This document shows positions 7,251 through 15,533 of a stretch of 24,967 nt of DNA, piece by piece. The notes below the pieces were generated by a model that was given only the letters and a program-made list of their open reading frames with translations, was not told where the DNA came from and ran no database searches. This stretch comes from a virus. The stretch lies in IMG/VR virus record IMGVR_UViG_3300032181_000326, positions 1 through 24,967 of that record; one strand, given 5' to 3'. The position numbers and the translations under genes were made by a program. Within the stretch, counting starts at the first letter, position 1, and every line of letters begins with the position of its first letter.

Positions 7251-8603
7251 TTATTTTTTGGCCTTGGGGTGCTTGGCAGGCAGCAAGTCGTTGTCGGTGG
7301 TGTATTTCGCGTTTTCAGGGCGCCCGTTTTTCACGAGGTAAAGGAACGCGTTGACGCGAGCCAACCCCCATTGTTGCGAGCTTTTCACCTCGGGAGAGTG
7401 CGACGTTTGATATGCGCCCACGCCCCTTTGATAAACAACTCGCAGTTTGGCCACGCTTACGCCGTAGCCCAACTTCTCCTTGTAGCGCTCGTTGAAGTCG
7501 TCGCTTTTCTGCTGGAGCGTCTTTTCCACTTCCTTGGGCACCTTGACCTTGCCCTCGCTCGCTGCGGCGCCTGGTTTGTTTTTGGAGCTGCCGCGCTTGG
7601 GGTTCTTATTTGGGGTGTCGCTCTTGGGGGCTTTCTTGCTGCGCTTGACGCCACCACGCGGTCCAACCTCTGCCGCCTCGTAGCGCTCGGCCATGATCTC
7701 CACGGCCACTTGCTCCAGGGCGGACAGCGTTTCAAACTCGCGCATCTTGGCGTCGGCCCAACGTTTACCAGCCTTGCCACCCCAAAGGAGGTAGGAGATA
7801 TACCCGCAGTCGCTCGTGTCGCCCTTCTCGTAATAGACCTCCGCCCGCGCGAGGTAGGACGCCATGCGGCCAATGGTCTCCCGGCTCAACGGTTTCTTTT
7901 GGGCCAACTGCTGTGCCCGAATCTTGCCAGTCTGCGTGGCGCACTTGTTGCCGTGCTTCTTGTTGAGCTCGATACCGCGCTTGGCGTTATTGACCACCGC
8001 ATCCGGGTAGTCGCTGAAGCTTTCCATCTCCAGCAAATCCAAAACAGCGTCCACGACGTCATAGCCCAGGACGGCGTCCTCCTCTTGCTTTTGCATCTTG
8101 TCGGCGAAGTAGCCCTCGATGGAGAACCCCTTGACCTTGCCTTCCTTCACCCAGTCTTGCCAAATGGCCTCGTTGTCAACTTTGACGGCGACCATCCATG
8201 TGCCCACCGGAACGTCGAGGTCATAGACCGCCGACTTGTCCTTGGCTTTGTCTTCAACCAACCATGACTCCACCACGGTGAGGCCGTTGATGGCGTGCTC
8301 GTGCTCCAGGGTGTGGGCCGTTTGGCGTCCCTGCTGGAGGTAGAGTTCCGCAGCGCGGCGGACTGTGTCCTTTGAGAAGTAGACGTAGAACTCCCCGCCT
8401 GCGTTTTTGCGGTAGATCGGTTTGTCGGGAACCAAGGCCGGCCCCATGAGGATGCGCTTGTCGTTGTCCACCTCGGCAAAAAGAACCTTTTGGTCCTTCA
8501 GCGCCACGAAGTCCAACTCGATGGCTGGACGATCAACCAAGGAGATGGCTTCAATACCGAAGACCTCGGCCTCCTCGTCAATTATAAGTTCCACAATTTT
8601 CAT
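7251..8603 (-). CDS. XkdF-type prohead protease with C-terminal accessory domains
   Basis: A 450-residue protein. Residues 1-170 match the XkdF family of putative phage serine proteases: GPALVPDKPIYR (54-65), a His-rich stretch with HTLEHEH (97-103), a VVESWLVED segment (110-118) and GFSIEG (159-164) with a candidate nucleophile Ser161. Such proteases cut the scaffold and mature the prohead. Three further blocks follow: about 200-290 with DTSDCGYISYLLWGGKAGKRW, a basic linker with GPRGG near 314-318, and about 355-445 with YQRGVGAYQTSHSPEV and NAKYTTDNDLLPAKHP. These blocks recur in phage head proteins, but I do not know their function. The start overlaps the tape measure stop by one base. 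Confidence 0.8.
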   Translation of the reverse strand: MKIVELIIDEEAEVFGIEAISLVDRPAIELDFVALKDQKVLFAEVDNDKRILMGPALVPDKPIYRKNAGGEFYVYFSKDTVRRAAELYLQQGRQTAHTLEHEHAINGLTVVESWLVEDKAKDKSAVYDLDVPVGTWMVAVKVDNEAIWQDWVKEGKVKGFSIEGYFADKMQKQEEDAVLGYDVVDAVLDLLEMESFSDYPDAVVNNAKRGIELNKKHGNKCATQTGKIRAQQLAQKKPLSRETIGRMASYLARAEVYYEKGDTSDCGYISYLLWGGKAGKRWADAKMREFETLSALEQVAVEIMAERYEAAEVGPRGGVKRSKKAPKSDTPNKNPKRGSSKNKPGAAASEGKVKVPKEVEKTLQQKSDDFNERYKEKLGYGVSVAKLRVVYQRGVGAYQTSHSPEVKSSQQWGLARVNAFLYLVKNGRPENAKYTTDNDLLPAKHPKAKK

Positions 8604-10168
8604 TACCCGAGTGTTGCTTGGTCTTGGACCTGTTGGTTTGCTTGTTGTGCGTTGCTGACGTTCTGCGCAATGACGTAGGCCTGGATCGGTCCAGCTTGCC
8701 CGGCCCCTTCGCCAAGGAACCCGAGGTCCAGGGCTGGCGCTCCCGGTGCCCCGACGGCTCCAGCGGCAAAGCCTGCCGCCGGCCCGCGCTCTTCAGTGGC
8801 TGGAGGCGGTGGGTTGCTTCCCTGGAACTGCGTCTTGCGGATGTTTTGAATTTGCGCCAAACCTGCGGCACCTGCCGTGGCGGCTGCAATGAATCGAGAG
8901 CCCGGGAACGTGGCGTCCTTTGCCAGGGCGTCGGTGATGGCTTGGCTTGTGTTGAGGACAGCGGATGCAAGGGACAGGGCTTTGTTGCGCTTGAAGGCGC
9001 GACGTGCCCCCTCCTCGTCGTTTTTGGCGAACGCCGCGTTTAATTGTTGCAGGGCAGAGAGGGCGGCAAACGTCATGGCGCGTTTTTGCTCGATGAGCGC
9101 GCGCTCTGCGGCCAACTCTTCCTCACGTCTCTTTTGGTCCTCTGCGGCGGCTTTGTCCTTCGCTTTCTTTTCCTCTTCGAGGCGTTTCTTTTCTGCGGCC
9201 TCTTTTTTCTCTGCGGCCTTTTTGGCAGCCTCGGCCTCCTTCTCTGCGTCCTCGATGGCCTTCTGTGCTGCGGCCTCCTCCGCTTTGCGGGCCTCCTCTT
9301 GCTTGCGCGCTCCCTCCGCGCGTATGATGTTGAGTTTGTTGTTGAGCGTGGTTTGAAGCTCCAACGACTCGCGGCTCAAGTTGAAAATTTCGGCCTCCAA
9401 CTGCGCCACGGCTTCGCGATCCTCTGTGGTGCTGGCGGTGTTCTCAAGGCGAGCTTTCGCAATGGCGAGTTCTTCCTCGGCCAATCGCTTCCGCTCCTCA
9501 AAAAGGGCGCGTTCCAGTTCGCCGGCACGGGCCGCTGCCTTCTCGCGCTCTTCCAAACTTTTGGTTGTGTCTTCAGCGACCAGGTTCAACTCCTTGATTT
9601 CTGCGCGCGTCTTGGCCGTGGCCACCGTTTGCTTGATGCGGGCGTCTTCCAACGCTTGCTCACGCAGGATCAAGTCGTCAAACAAGGCCACCTCGTTCTT
9701 GATTTCTTCGTTGAATCCTGTGACGGCCTGCGAGGCTGTGTCGTAGGCACCGGAAAAGTCCCCCTCAAAAACTTGGACCACCGCCTTGCCCAACATCCCG
9801 AGCCGGTCAATCACCACGTTGGTGACGGTCTTGATCACCTCAAAGGCGCGGGCAAATTTGCGGGCTCCCTCCTCGGAACGCGTGAATGCTTTGACCAACC
9901 CAACCACAGCCACAACCAAGGCACCGACGCCCGTGGCAATGATGGCCGCACGCGTTAGCTTCAACCCCTTGATGAAGGCCTTGGTTCCGTTGGCCGCGTT
10001 CTTGAACCCGGACACAGCGCCGCCCGTCATTTTGTCGAGCTGGCTGGTGAGCGCGGACGTGCTGTCGCTGACCTTTTCAACGCCCTGTTTGGCGTCATCG
10101 AGCGAGGCCGTCAGTTGGCCGGTGTCCGCGTCGATTTCAAGTATTACCTGTTGCTTGGTTACAGCCAT
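8603..10168 (-). CDS. Tail tape measure protein (short)
   Basis: A 521-residue protein with a helical N-terminus, a hydrophobic segment at about 74-94 (rich in Ala, Val, Ile and Gly), a long charged coiled-coil region rich in Ala, Glu, Lys and Arg (about 150-370), and a C-terminal segment ending QAYVIAQNVSNAQQANQQ that I know from tape measure proteins of Bacteroidota phages. Tape measure proteins set tail length and enter the host envelope on DNA ejection. Using the usual rule of about 0.15 nm per residue, a tail of roughly 75-80 nm would follow if the protein is not processed. The ATG overlaps the stop of the preceding 53-residue gene by 10 bases. Confidence 0.85.
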   Translation of the reverse strand: MAVTKQQVILEIDADTGQLTASLDDAKQGVEKVSDSTSALTSQLDKMTGGAVSGFKNAANGTKAFIKGLKLTRAAIIATGVGALVVAVVGLVKAFTRSEEGARKFARAFEVIKTVTNVVIDRLGMLGKAVVQVFEGDFSGAYDTASQAVTGFNEEIKNEVALFDDLILREQALEDARIKQTVATAKTRAEIKELNLVAEDTTKSLEEREKAAARAGELERALFEERKRLAEEELAIAKARLENTASTTEDREAVAQLEAEIFNLSRESLELQTTLNNKLNIIRAEGARKQEEARKAEEAAAQKAIEDAEKEAEAAKKAAEKKEAAEKKRLEEEKKAKDKAAAEDQKRREEELAAERALIEQKRAMTFAALSALQQLNAAFAKNDEEGARRAFKRNKALSLASAVLNTSQAITDALAKDATFPGSRFIAAATAGAAGLAQIQNIRKTQFQGSNPPPPATEERGPAAGFAAGAVGAPGAPALDLGFLGEGAGQAGPIQAYVIAQNVSNAQQANQQVQDQATLG

Positions 10169-10320
10169 TGGACCACGTTAAAGATGAGCAAGCCAAACGC
10201 CGCGAGGTAGGCCAATGTCAGCAAGATGTCCAAAGGGAGAGCCCACCAAAGGGACGGCTTGCGTGTCTTGGTTGCCACCAAAAGGTCAATGGCTTCAGTG
10301 ATATGACGCGGGTTTTCCAT
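10159..10320 (-). CDS. Small single-pass membrane protein (53 aa)
   Basis: A short frame starting at ATG 10320 and ending in TAA at 10159-10161. It has a polar N-terminal 22 residues and one hydrophobic segment of about 25 residues (24-50) that includes Trp-Trp at 25-26. Its stop codon lies inside the start of the tape measure gene (10-base overlap), and its start is four bases after the stop of the large tail protein gene. The tight fit supports a real gene. Function is unknown. A tail-associated membrane protein or an ejection helper are guesses only. Confidence 0.6.
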   Translation of the reverse strand: MENPRHITEAIDLLVATKTRKPSLWWALPLDILLTLAYLAAFGLLIFNVVQWL

Positions 10321-10324
10321 TTGC

Positions 10325-12619
10325 TTACGTTGGGTTGATTTCGGAGTTGGGTGGCTTGCAGAGGTTCACAGGTGTCACGCCACCAATGACCGTGGTGTTT
10401 TTTACCCAGTTGTAGCCGTATGCCTCACAACACGCCTGCGACCCGTAGTCCGGCGAGCCGGTGGTCGAGTCGTTGAAAAGAACGTAGTTTTCTTTTGCGA
10501 TGTGGCTGGTCGGCACGTCCTCGCAATATGCGATGTCAGACAGAACCTTGAGGCACTCAATTTTCACCAGGCCTTCCACGTTCGCGTCGTAGGTCATTTT
10601 GGTGACGCGCCACCGCGCCCCCCGCATCCAAATTTTGTCGCTGAACTCGAAGTCGGCCAACTCCACGCGATCCAGTTTGACGTGCAGCGTCATGACGCGG
10701 GCCTCCTCGCTGTATAGCTCGGTCACATATTGCGACCAGTATTTCACAAACAACGTGTTGATGGGTGGCGTCGCCATTGGAACGAAGGGCCGCTCGACGC
10801 CGTATTGAAGCTGGTTGTCGTCAAGGGCCGGTTGATCTGTGGAGAACGGCGAGAAATACGGGAAGAGCGTCGCCGCGCTGCCCGTGGTGCCGTCGTCCGC
10901 CTTGACGTAGTATTCGCCGAAGTTGTCCGTCAGCCCTCCGTAGTAGGCCAACATGGGCTTCGGGTTTTCGATGCGCTGACCCGACGCGTTGATGCTGCGG
11001 TAGATTTGGAAGGGCGTGCCCGGAATAAGGCTAACAATATACGGGGCGAAGGGCGCCTCGATCACCTTGTCTCCAGTGGCAAAGTCGTTTTCGGGGTCGA
11101 GGACTTGGTATCTTCCATAGACGCGGCCACGTTGCTCCTGGACGGCAGTGGCCACAAAGTCCTGGCCGGCAGCCTGCGTCCATTCGTAGCGCTTGGCCTG
11201 AAGGTCCGTTGTTGGGGTCAGCGTGATGTCTTGGCTGTAGTCGATCAAGTCGTTCCAGCTCTTCTCCGTCCCTGCGTCCATGTAGTCGACGTAAGGCTCG
11301 ATGAGGAGGTGGTTCTCCCGGTTTTTGTCGGGCACAAAAACAAGGTTGAACATTTTCTGAAGCCCAAGCACGAAGTCCAACTGTTTCATCTCGGGCAGGT
11401 TCTGCGAGATGGTCACGTCCTGGCCGCTCAACTCGACCACGTTGAAAATTTCGAGGCTGGTGTTGTAGTAGCTCGTGACGTCGCTGGTTGTCGTGTTCGG
11501 GATGTCGCCGTAGATGGTGACGTCTGAGGCGTGGAGCTTGTAGCGGATGGAGAAGGTGTCGCCCGTTTCGAGGTACAAGGCCGGGCCTCCATTGGGGAAG
11601 CCGGTGCCGTCGCCGTCGTAAACCCACTCAACCGAACCGGTCGCGGCTTGGCTGTTGATGTCCACGATTTTCTCGTATTCGCTTCCGTTCTTGTAGACCC
11701 ACACCTCCAACTTGTGGGAGCCTGTGATGGCATGGGGCACGCGAATACGCATTGAGTAGAGGCCCGTGAACGGTGCCGTGTACCGGAAGTTGGGCGCGTT
11801 TTCCCAGTTGGTTGAAGCGTCGCGGGCGTTGTCGATGGTGTCGAGCAAAGGCAAGACAGCCACCCCAGCCGGGCCGGTGATGTCGGCACCCAACCCCACG
11901 TGGATGGTGTTGTCCTCGTCGCCCTCGCTTTCGGGTGAAATGGCCCCGTTGTAGCACGGCATATACACCCGATCGAAGTTGCCCTCGCCGGTGGTGTCAA
12001 AAAAGTCCGAGTCATAGGTATAACCCGCCTCGTCCATGATCGCGTCGAACAAGACCTTGGCCTGAATGAATGGCGTCAACTCGCCTTGCTCCAGGCCGTC
12101 GTCGTCAGCCCACGGTGGGTTTGTGTCGCTCCAGTTGAAGCCCTTGTCGATAAGGCCGTAACGAATCTCCGGCGCGATGCCCGAGGAACCCCACGACGCC
12201 TGGATGTTTTGGGAGTTGAGGATATGGTCGTGGGAGCTCAAGTCCAGGTCGGAAAGAAGGGCGTCGCCCAGGGCAGCCTTCAGGTCCACGGCGCCTGCAA
12301 AGAACACCAGCTCGATGTCGGCGTAGTGTTGCTTTTGAATGACCACGCGCTTCACCTGCACGAATCCCCGAAGGATGGAGACGGAGCCGCTGAAGAGTTC
12401 CGCCGCTTTCTTGCTTTTGAGGTTAACGCTTCCCGGGTCGGCTGTGTTGATCGGCCCAAACACGTCCATGTTCTTGGCCGTGCCAGGCACGCGGAACGTC
12501 TGCGAGAACGAACCCACGGGGCTATTGATGCCCTCAAGGTCCGAGAACTGAATGGTGAGGTTGACCGCCTCGTCCTGGTAGAGATCAAGGTCGACGTCGG
12601 AAACGTTGAGCCTCAGCAT
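10325..12619 (-). CDS. Large tail/baseplate-type structural protein (764 aa)
   Basis: A 764-residue, beta-rich protein. The N-terminal segment (about 10-60) with LDLYQDEAVNLTIQFSDL and SFSQTFRVPGTAKN resembles large tail-tip proteins of Bacteroidota phages coded next to the tape measure gene. A central section contains jelly-roll-like strands. No catalytic motif is visible and there is no signal peptide. It probably belongs to the distal tail or hub complex that joins the tape measure to the adhesion apparatus. The start overlaps the preceding 420-residue tail gene by seven bases. The precise counterpart in model phages is uncertain. Confidence 0.7.
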   Translation of the reverse strand: MLRLNVSDVDLDLYQDEAVNLTIQFSDLEGINSPVGSFSQTFRVPGTAKNMDVFGPINTADPGSVNLKSKKAAELFSGSVSILRGFVQVKRVVIQKQHYADIELVFFAGAVDLKAALGDALLSDLDLSSHDHILNSQNIQASWGSSGIAPEIRYGLIDKGFNWSDTNPPWADDDGLEQGELTPFIQAKVLFDAIMDEAGYTYDSDFFDTTGEGNFDRVYMPCYNGAISPESEGDEDNTIHVGLGADITGPAGVAVLPLLDTIDNARDASTNWENAPNFRYTAPFTGLYSMRIRVPHAITGSHKLEVWVYKNGSEYEKIVDINSQAATGSVEWVYDGDGTGFPNGGPALYLETGDTFSIRYKLHASDVTIYGDIPNTTTSDVTSYYNTSLEIFNVVELSGQDVTISQNLPEMKQLDFVLGLQKMFNLVFVPDKNRENHLLIEPYVDYMDAGTEKSWNDLIDYSQDITLTPTTDLQAKRYEWTQAAGQDFVATAVQEQRGRVYGRYQVLDPENDFATGDKVIEAPFAPYIVSLIPGTPFQIYRSINASGQRIENPKPMLAYYGGLTDNFGEYYVKADDGTTGSAATLFPYFSPFSTDQPALDDNQLQYGVERPFVPMATPPINTLFVKYWSQYVTELYSEEARVMTLHVKLDRVELADFEFSDKIWMRGARWRVTKMTYDANVEGLVKIECLKVLSDIAYCEDVPTSHIAKENYVLFNDSTTGSPDYGSQACCEAYGYNWVKNTTVIGGVTPVNLCKPPNSEINPT

Positions 12620-13875
12620 CGGACCGGGTTTGCGTCTTCAATAACGAGAGACACCCGGTACATTTTAGACCCTGCCGGTTCGATGACCAAGGAGTTGGTG
12701 TCTACCACGCAAGGCAACCAATCCTCGGTGCCATAGCGGTAGTAAACCTGACGCGACCTCATGCAGTATTCGAGAAGGGCGCGCTCGTCCGCGGTGAACT
12801 GGTCGTGCGTCAACGTGAACCGCAGCTTGCCCTCATTGTGGAACGTGGTGTTCTGACGGTCCCACGTGAACCATGACGGGGCGTTGGTTTGCCATGTGAG
12901 CGGGTCTTTGCGGAACCGCTTCTCGTTCTTTTGGATGGTCTTGGGTGCGCGTGCATCAAAGCGCAAGCTGTCCCACCCGCCGACCGTGTTGGTCCACGCA
13001 AGTTGAACGGGCTCGTGCTTGATGGGTCGGCAGTCCCTGCGGACAACATACTTGGCTCCGATTTGGCCGTTTGAACTGTTCCGTGGTATAATTTCGATGT
13101 AGTCCCAGTCGTCGCTCCAGTCTGCACCAAAAAGCCCCTTCACGTTGGACGGTCCACACGCCACCCAGTGGAGGGACTGGTTGTGGTAAAGTCCAAAGCC
13201 GATACCCGACAACGTTTCGGTGTGAATGCTTGTGCCGTCCGCCTCAAACGCTTGAATGGTGATTTTGTTGAGGTAGCTGGTTTGGCCCATGAGTGACGTG
13301 TGCGCGATGCCCACGCGCCCCTCGTCTTCGTCGGCCATGTATCGCTCGTTGACACCCGAGTTGTTGGTCAGGTCAGTGAGCCACGCCTTTTTGTCCGTGC
13401 TGGACAAGAGGTTGGTGTAGTAGTCCGCGAAGCTTGGGTGTTTGCCGTCCTTCAGTTGCCAAGCCCCTCCCATGAGGTATTTGATGGCGGTGTCTTGGTT
13501 GAGCGTCTCCGTGCCGTCCTTGATGCGTCCGGCCTTGAGGGTGTACTTGCGTGCCACCATGTCCGTCGTCGTCGCCTTCTCGACCGAGCTGTAGCCCGTC
13601 ATGACGAAGCGGTTGGTCGATTGGTATTGAAGCCGCGCAGGAGCCAAGAGGCGGTTGTTTACAAGGTCGCCCAAGTCAAACACCCCACGGTCTGCCTCGT
13701 TGGGGGTGAGGTATATTTTGGCGATGAGCGTGCCGTCGCCCGAGAAGTAGTTGTTCTCGTAAACCTGCACGATGTAGCGGTCCGGCACTTCGACCGAGTC
13801 GTGCATGGCGAAAATGTTGTGCTGGTTGCTGAGGTTGAGGTCGTCAACCGGCTCACTTGTAAAGGCAACGGCCAT
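12613..13875 (-). CDS. Tail structural protein, putative distal tail component (420 aa)
   Basis: A 420-residue protein dominated by beta-strand-like segments, with many aromatic residues and no membrane segment. It begins MAVAFTSEPVDDLNLSNQ and has sections such as RDCRPIKHEPVQLAWTN that I associate with phage tail proteins coded beside the large 764-residue type. It begins three bases after the gp10-like stop. The C-terminal part (about 350-420) looks like a separate small beta domain. Place in the virion is inferred from the neighbours only; no activity is suggested by the sequence. Confidence 0.65.
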   Translation of the reverse strand: MAVAFTSEPVDDLNLSNQHNIFAMHDSVEVPDRYIVQVYENNYFSGDGTLIAKIYLTPNEADRGVFDLGDLVNNRLLAPARLQYQSTNRFVMTGYSSVEKATTTDMVARKYTLKAGRIKDGTETLNQDTAIKYLMGGAWQLKDGKHPSFADYYTNLLSSTDKKAWLTDLTNNSGVNERYMADEDEGRVGIAHTSLMGQTSYLNKITIQAFEADGTSIHTETLSGIGFGLYHNQSLHWVACGPSNVKGLFGADWSDDWDYIEIIPRNSSNGQIGAKYVVRRDCRPIKHEPVQLAWTNTVGGWDSLRFDARAPKTIQKNEKRFRKDPLTWQTNAPSWFTWDRQNTTFHNEGKLRFTLTHDQFTADERALLEYCMRSRQVYYRYGTEDWLPCVVDTNSLVIEPAGSKMYRVSLVIEDANPVRC

Positions 13876-13878
13876 TGG

Positions 13879-14424
13879 TTACTTCGCTTTGATGGTTATA
13901 CCGCCAACGATCGCCTCCAGTTGAAGGGCCACGTCTTCGGCTTTTGCTTCCGCTATCTTTTGGGCGTAGCGCGGCCACATGGTGTCGTAGGCTTCCGTCC
14001 AGTATTTTACCCCCGGTACGCCGTTCCTCTTGATCGCCCGCGCGATGAGATACGCCGCCGATTTGAGAGCCGACGCCGTTTGACGCGCGAAGCCCTTCCC
14101 TCCTTTCTTTTGCAGTCGCACGGGCTTGTTGCGCATCCACTGCAGGATAACGTCGGTGGGGGGTTGCTTTTTCTTGTACGAATACGGCGAACCGTGCGAA
14201 CGATCGGTGCCGTTAACGCCCCAATGAACAAAACCGGCGTAAGGAAGCGGAGAGCCGAACGAAACACGAGAGCCTTGACGGCTAAACGTGAGAGACCTTT
14301 GGAGCTTACGCGTCGCAACACCATACGAGCGATTGCGACCAATGCGTCGCGAACCAAGCTCGCGTTTTGCCGCGAGGGTTGTCTCCCTTGCGAATTCCTC
14401 CAAAATGGCCTCATAGTTGGTCAC
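13879..14424 (-). CDS. HK97 gp10-like neck/tail protein
   Basis: A 181-residue basic protein with the motif GSPLPYAGFVHWGVNGT at about 57-73, matching the YAxxVExG-like pattern of HK97 gp10-type neck/tail-completion proteins, where the equivalent loop is conserved. Helical segments flank it at both ends. Such proteins lie at the head-tail joint or the upper tail. The gene starts at an ATG overlapping the preceding stop as ATGA. The family link is moderate because only the central motif is recognisable. Confidence 0.6.
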   Translation of the reverse strand: MTNYEAILEEFARETTLAAKRELGSRRIGRNRSYGVATRKLQRSLTFSRQGSRVSFGSPLPYAGFVHWGVNGTDRSHGSPYSYKKKQPPTDVILQWMRNKPVRLQKKGGKGFARQTASALKSAAYLIARAIKRNGVPGVKYWTEAYDTMWPRYAQKIAEAKAEDVALQLEAIVGGITIKAK

Positions 14425-14963
14425 GAGTGTTCAAGCAGGACGAAAACGGTGCGGTCGGTATCTCCCAGCACCTTGTATTCCTCAACGGCAAAGGCCAAGG
14501 GGTTGGTGCGGTCGTGAATCAAGGTGACGGGCACCTCGGCGCGGTTGCTTCCCTTGACGAGGCGGAACTTGATGGTCTGCGAGCCGTGAGCCGCCGTTGT
14601 GGTGATGCTCAAGTGGTCGCCCACCTTGTAGCCTGTCCCTGCCCCGTCCGCTTTGATGCTTTCGAGGTCGCCGTTCGCATCGAACACGTACACGAACGTC
14701 GCCCCACTTCCGTTGCCGGAGATGGTTGTGGCAGGGCGTGCCGATGCTGTGGCGTTGGCGTCGCTTGTGAACGTGCCGTTGGTGATGCCGTCCTTTTGGT
14801 TGGGCTGTGAGCTTGTCACCAAAGGGGCCGGGTATTCATGGCCGTAAGGCACAACCTCCACGTCCACGTCGGTCGTGCTGTTGTGCATGATGTAGCCGTT
14901 GGCCTCGATGAACCCATCGGAGGCTTGGGTGGCGTCGTGTTTTATGAGGTCGTAGGTTTTCAC
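14421..14963 (-). CDS. Paralogue of the adhesin N-terminal domain (180 aa)
   Basis: A 180-residue protein whose layout matches the first 190 or so residues of the large adhesin coded upstream. Both share a YP-containing turn, an NGTFT segment, a V-G-D-K/H turn followed by IT/SIT strands, FRLV(D/K)GSN and a closing strand pair. It therefore looks like a free copy of the anchor domain. It may fill ring positions not taken by the adhesin, or cap the fibre base. The start is a GTG at 14963 that overlaps the preceding TGA as GTGA; no suitable ATG is available. Composition is Thr/Ala/Ser-rich with no membrane segment. Confidence 0.7.
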   Translation of the reverse strand: MKTYDLIKHDATQASDGFIEANGYIMHNSTTDVDVEVVPYGHEYPAPLVTSSQPNQKDGITNGTFTSDANATASARPATTISGNGSGATFVYVFDANGDLESIKADGAGTGYKVGDHLSITTTAAHGSQTIKFRLVKGSNRAEVPVTLIHDRTNPLAFAVEEYKVLGDTDRTVFVLLEHS

Positions 14964-15130
14964 TTGTCGTCGGCTTTGCGCGAACGGCCCAAGACGATGG
15001 CGTTCACAATTCGTTTCAGTACGTCCACCACCTTGTCGTCCTTGGTTGACTCGGTGAGGGCGGTGTAGGTTCCTGCGGCTCCGAGGATGGCGAGGGCCAA
15101 CTCGGCCCAGTGTTGTGAGATAAAGTCCAT
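14960..15130 (-). CDS. Small membrane-associated protein (56 aa), holin-like family
   Basis: A 56-residue frame from ATG 15130 to TGA 14960. An N-terminal hydrophobic segment at about 8-24 is followed by TESTKDDKVVDVLKRIVN and a basic tail. This short membrane segment followed by a T-x(n)-DD-x-V motif recurs in small phage proteins often annotated near lysis or tail genes. It overlaps the next gene as GTGA. It is far from the main lysis cassette, so a lysis role is doubtful. The gene itself is well supported by its fit; its function is not. Confidence 0.6.
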   Translation of the reverse strand: MDFISQHWAELALAILGAAGTYTALTESTKDDKVVDVLKRIVNAIVLGRSRKADDK

Positions 15131-15140
15131 GTGTTTGGGT

Positions 15141-15533
15141 TTAGATGCTTTCGGTGAACCAACCGTTGTCGACCATGTATTGGTGGTCGCGGACGGTGGC
15201 GGTGCTTGGAATGATTTGGGAGAACGTCACCTTGTCGCTCGACTCGATCAAAGAGCGAAGGGTGGCTACCTCGTCGGCGGGCACTTCAGGGAAGGCACCC
15301 ACAAGGCGGTCGAGGTCCACGTCGTCGTGGCAGTAGATGACCCAGTCCTCTTGGATGTGCATGGCCCAGTCGCCCCCGTCGGGGTGCTCCACGAGGCCGA
15401 AGACGGTGCCGTCGGCTTGGTAATCGTGTTGGATGGCTTCAGGGGCCGTGATGTTGTAGAGCTCGCGGGTGATGAGTTCGGCGCGCTCCTGCGACGTGTG
15501 GTCGTCGTTGCTTAGGATGAGAATGTAGCTCAT
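15141..15533 (-). CDS. Hypothetical acidic protein after the adhesin gene (130 aa)
   Basis: A 130-residue acidic protein with no recognised domain, no signal peptide and no membrane segment. It starts with an ATGA overlap on the adhesin stop. A gene directly after a tail adhesin is often a folding helper or a small tip protein, and that possibility applies here by position only. It is rich in Asp and His in the middle (for example IYCHDDVDLDRL at about 66-77). No function is claimed. Confidence 0.6.
   Translation of the reverse strand: MSYILILSNDDHTSQERAELITRELYNITAPEAIQHDYQADGTVFGLVEHPDGGDWAMHIQEDWVIYCHDDVDLDRLVGAFPEVPADEVATLRSLIESSDKVTFSQIIPSTATVRDHQYMVDNGWFTESI

Noticed and set aside
6873-8267. 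Long plus-strand open frame (464 codons)
   Set aside because: It lies opposite the protease and scaffold genes, whose products have recognisable motifs. The plus-strand product is Leu/Val/His-rich without domains, as expected for an antisense frame in GC-rich DNA.
13300-14517. Plus-strand open frame of 405 codons
   Set aside because: It runs antisense to the distal tail and gp10-like genes and has an Arg/Val-rich composition with no motif. It is a shadow frame.
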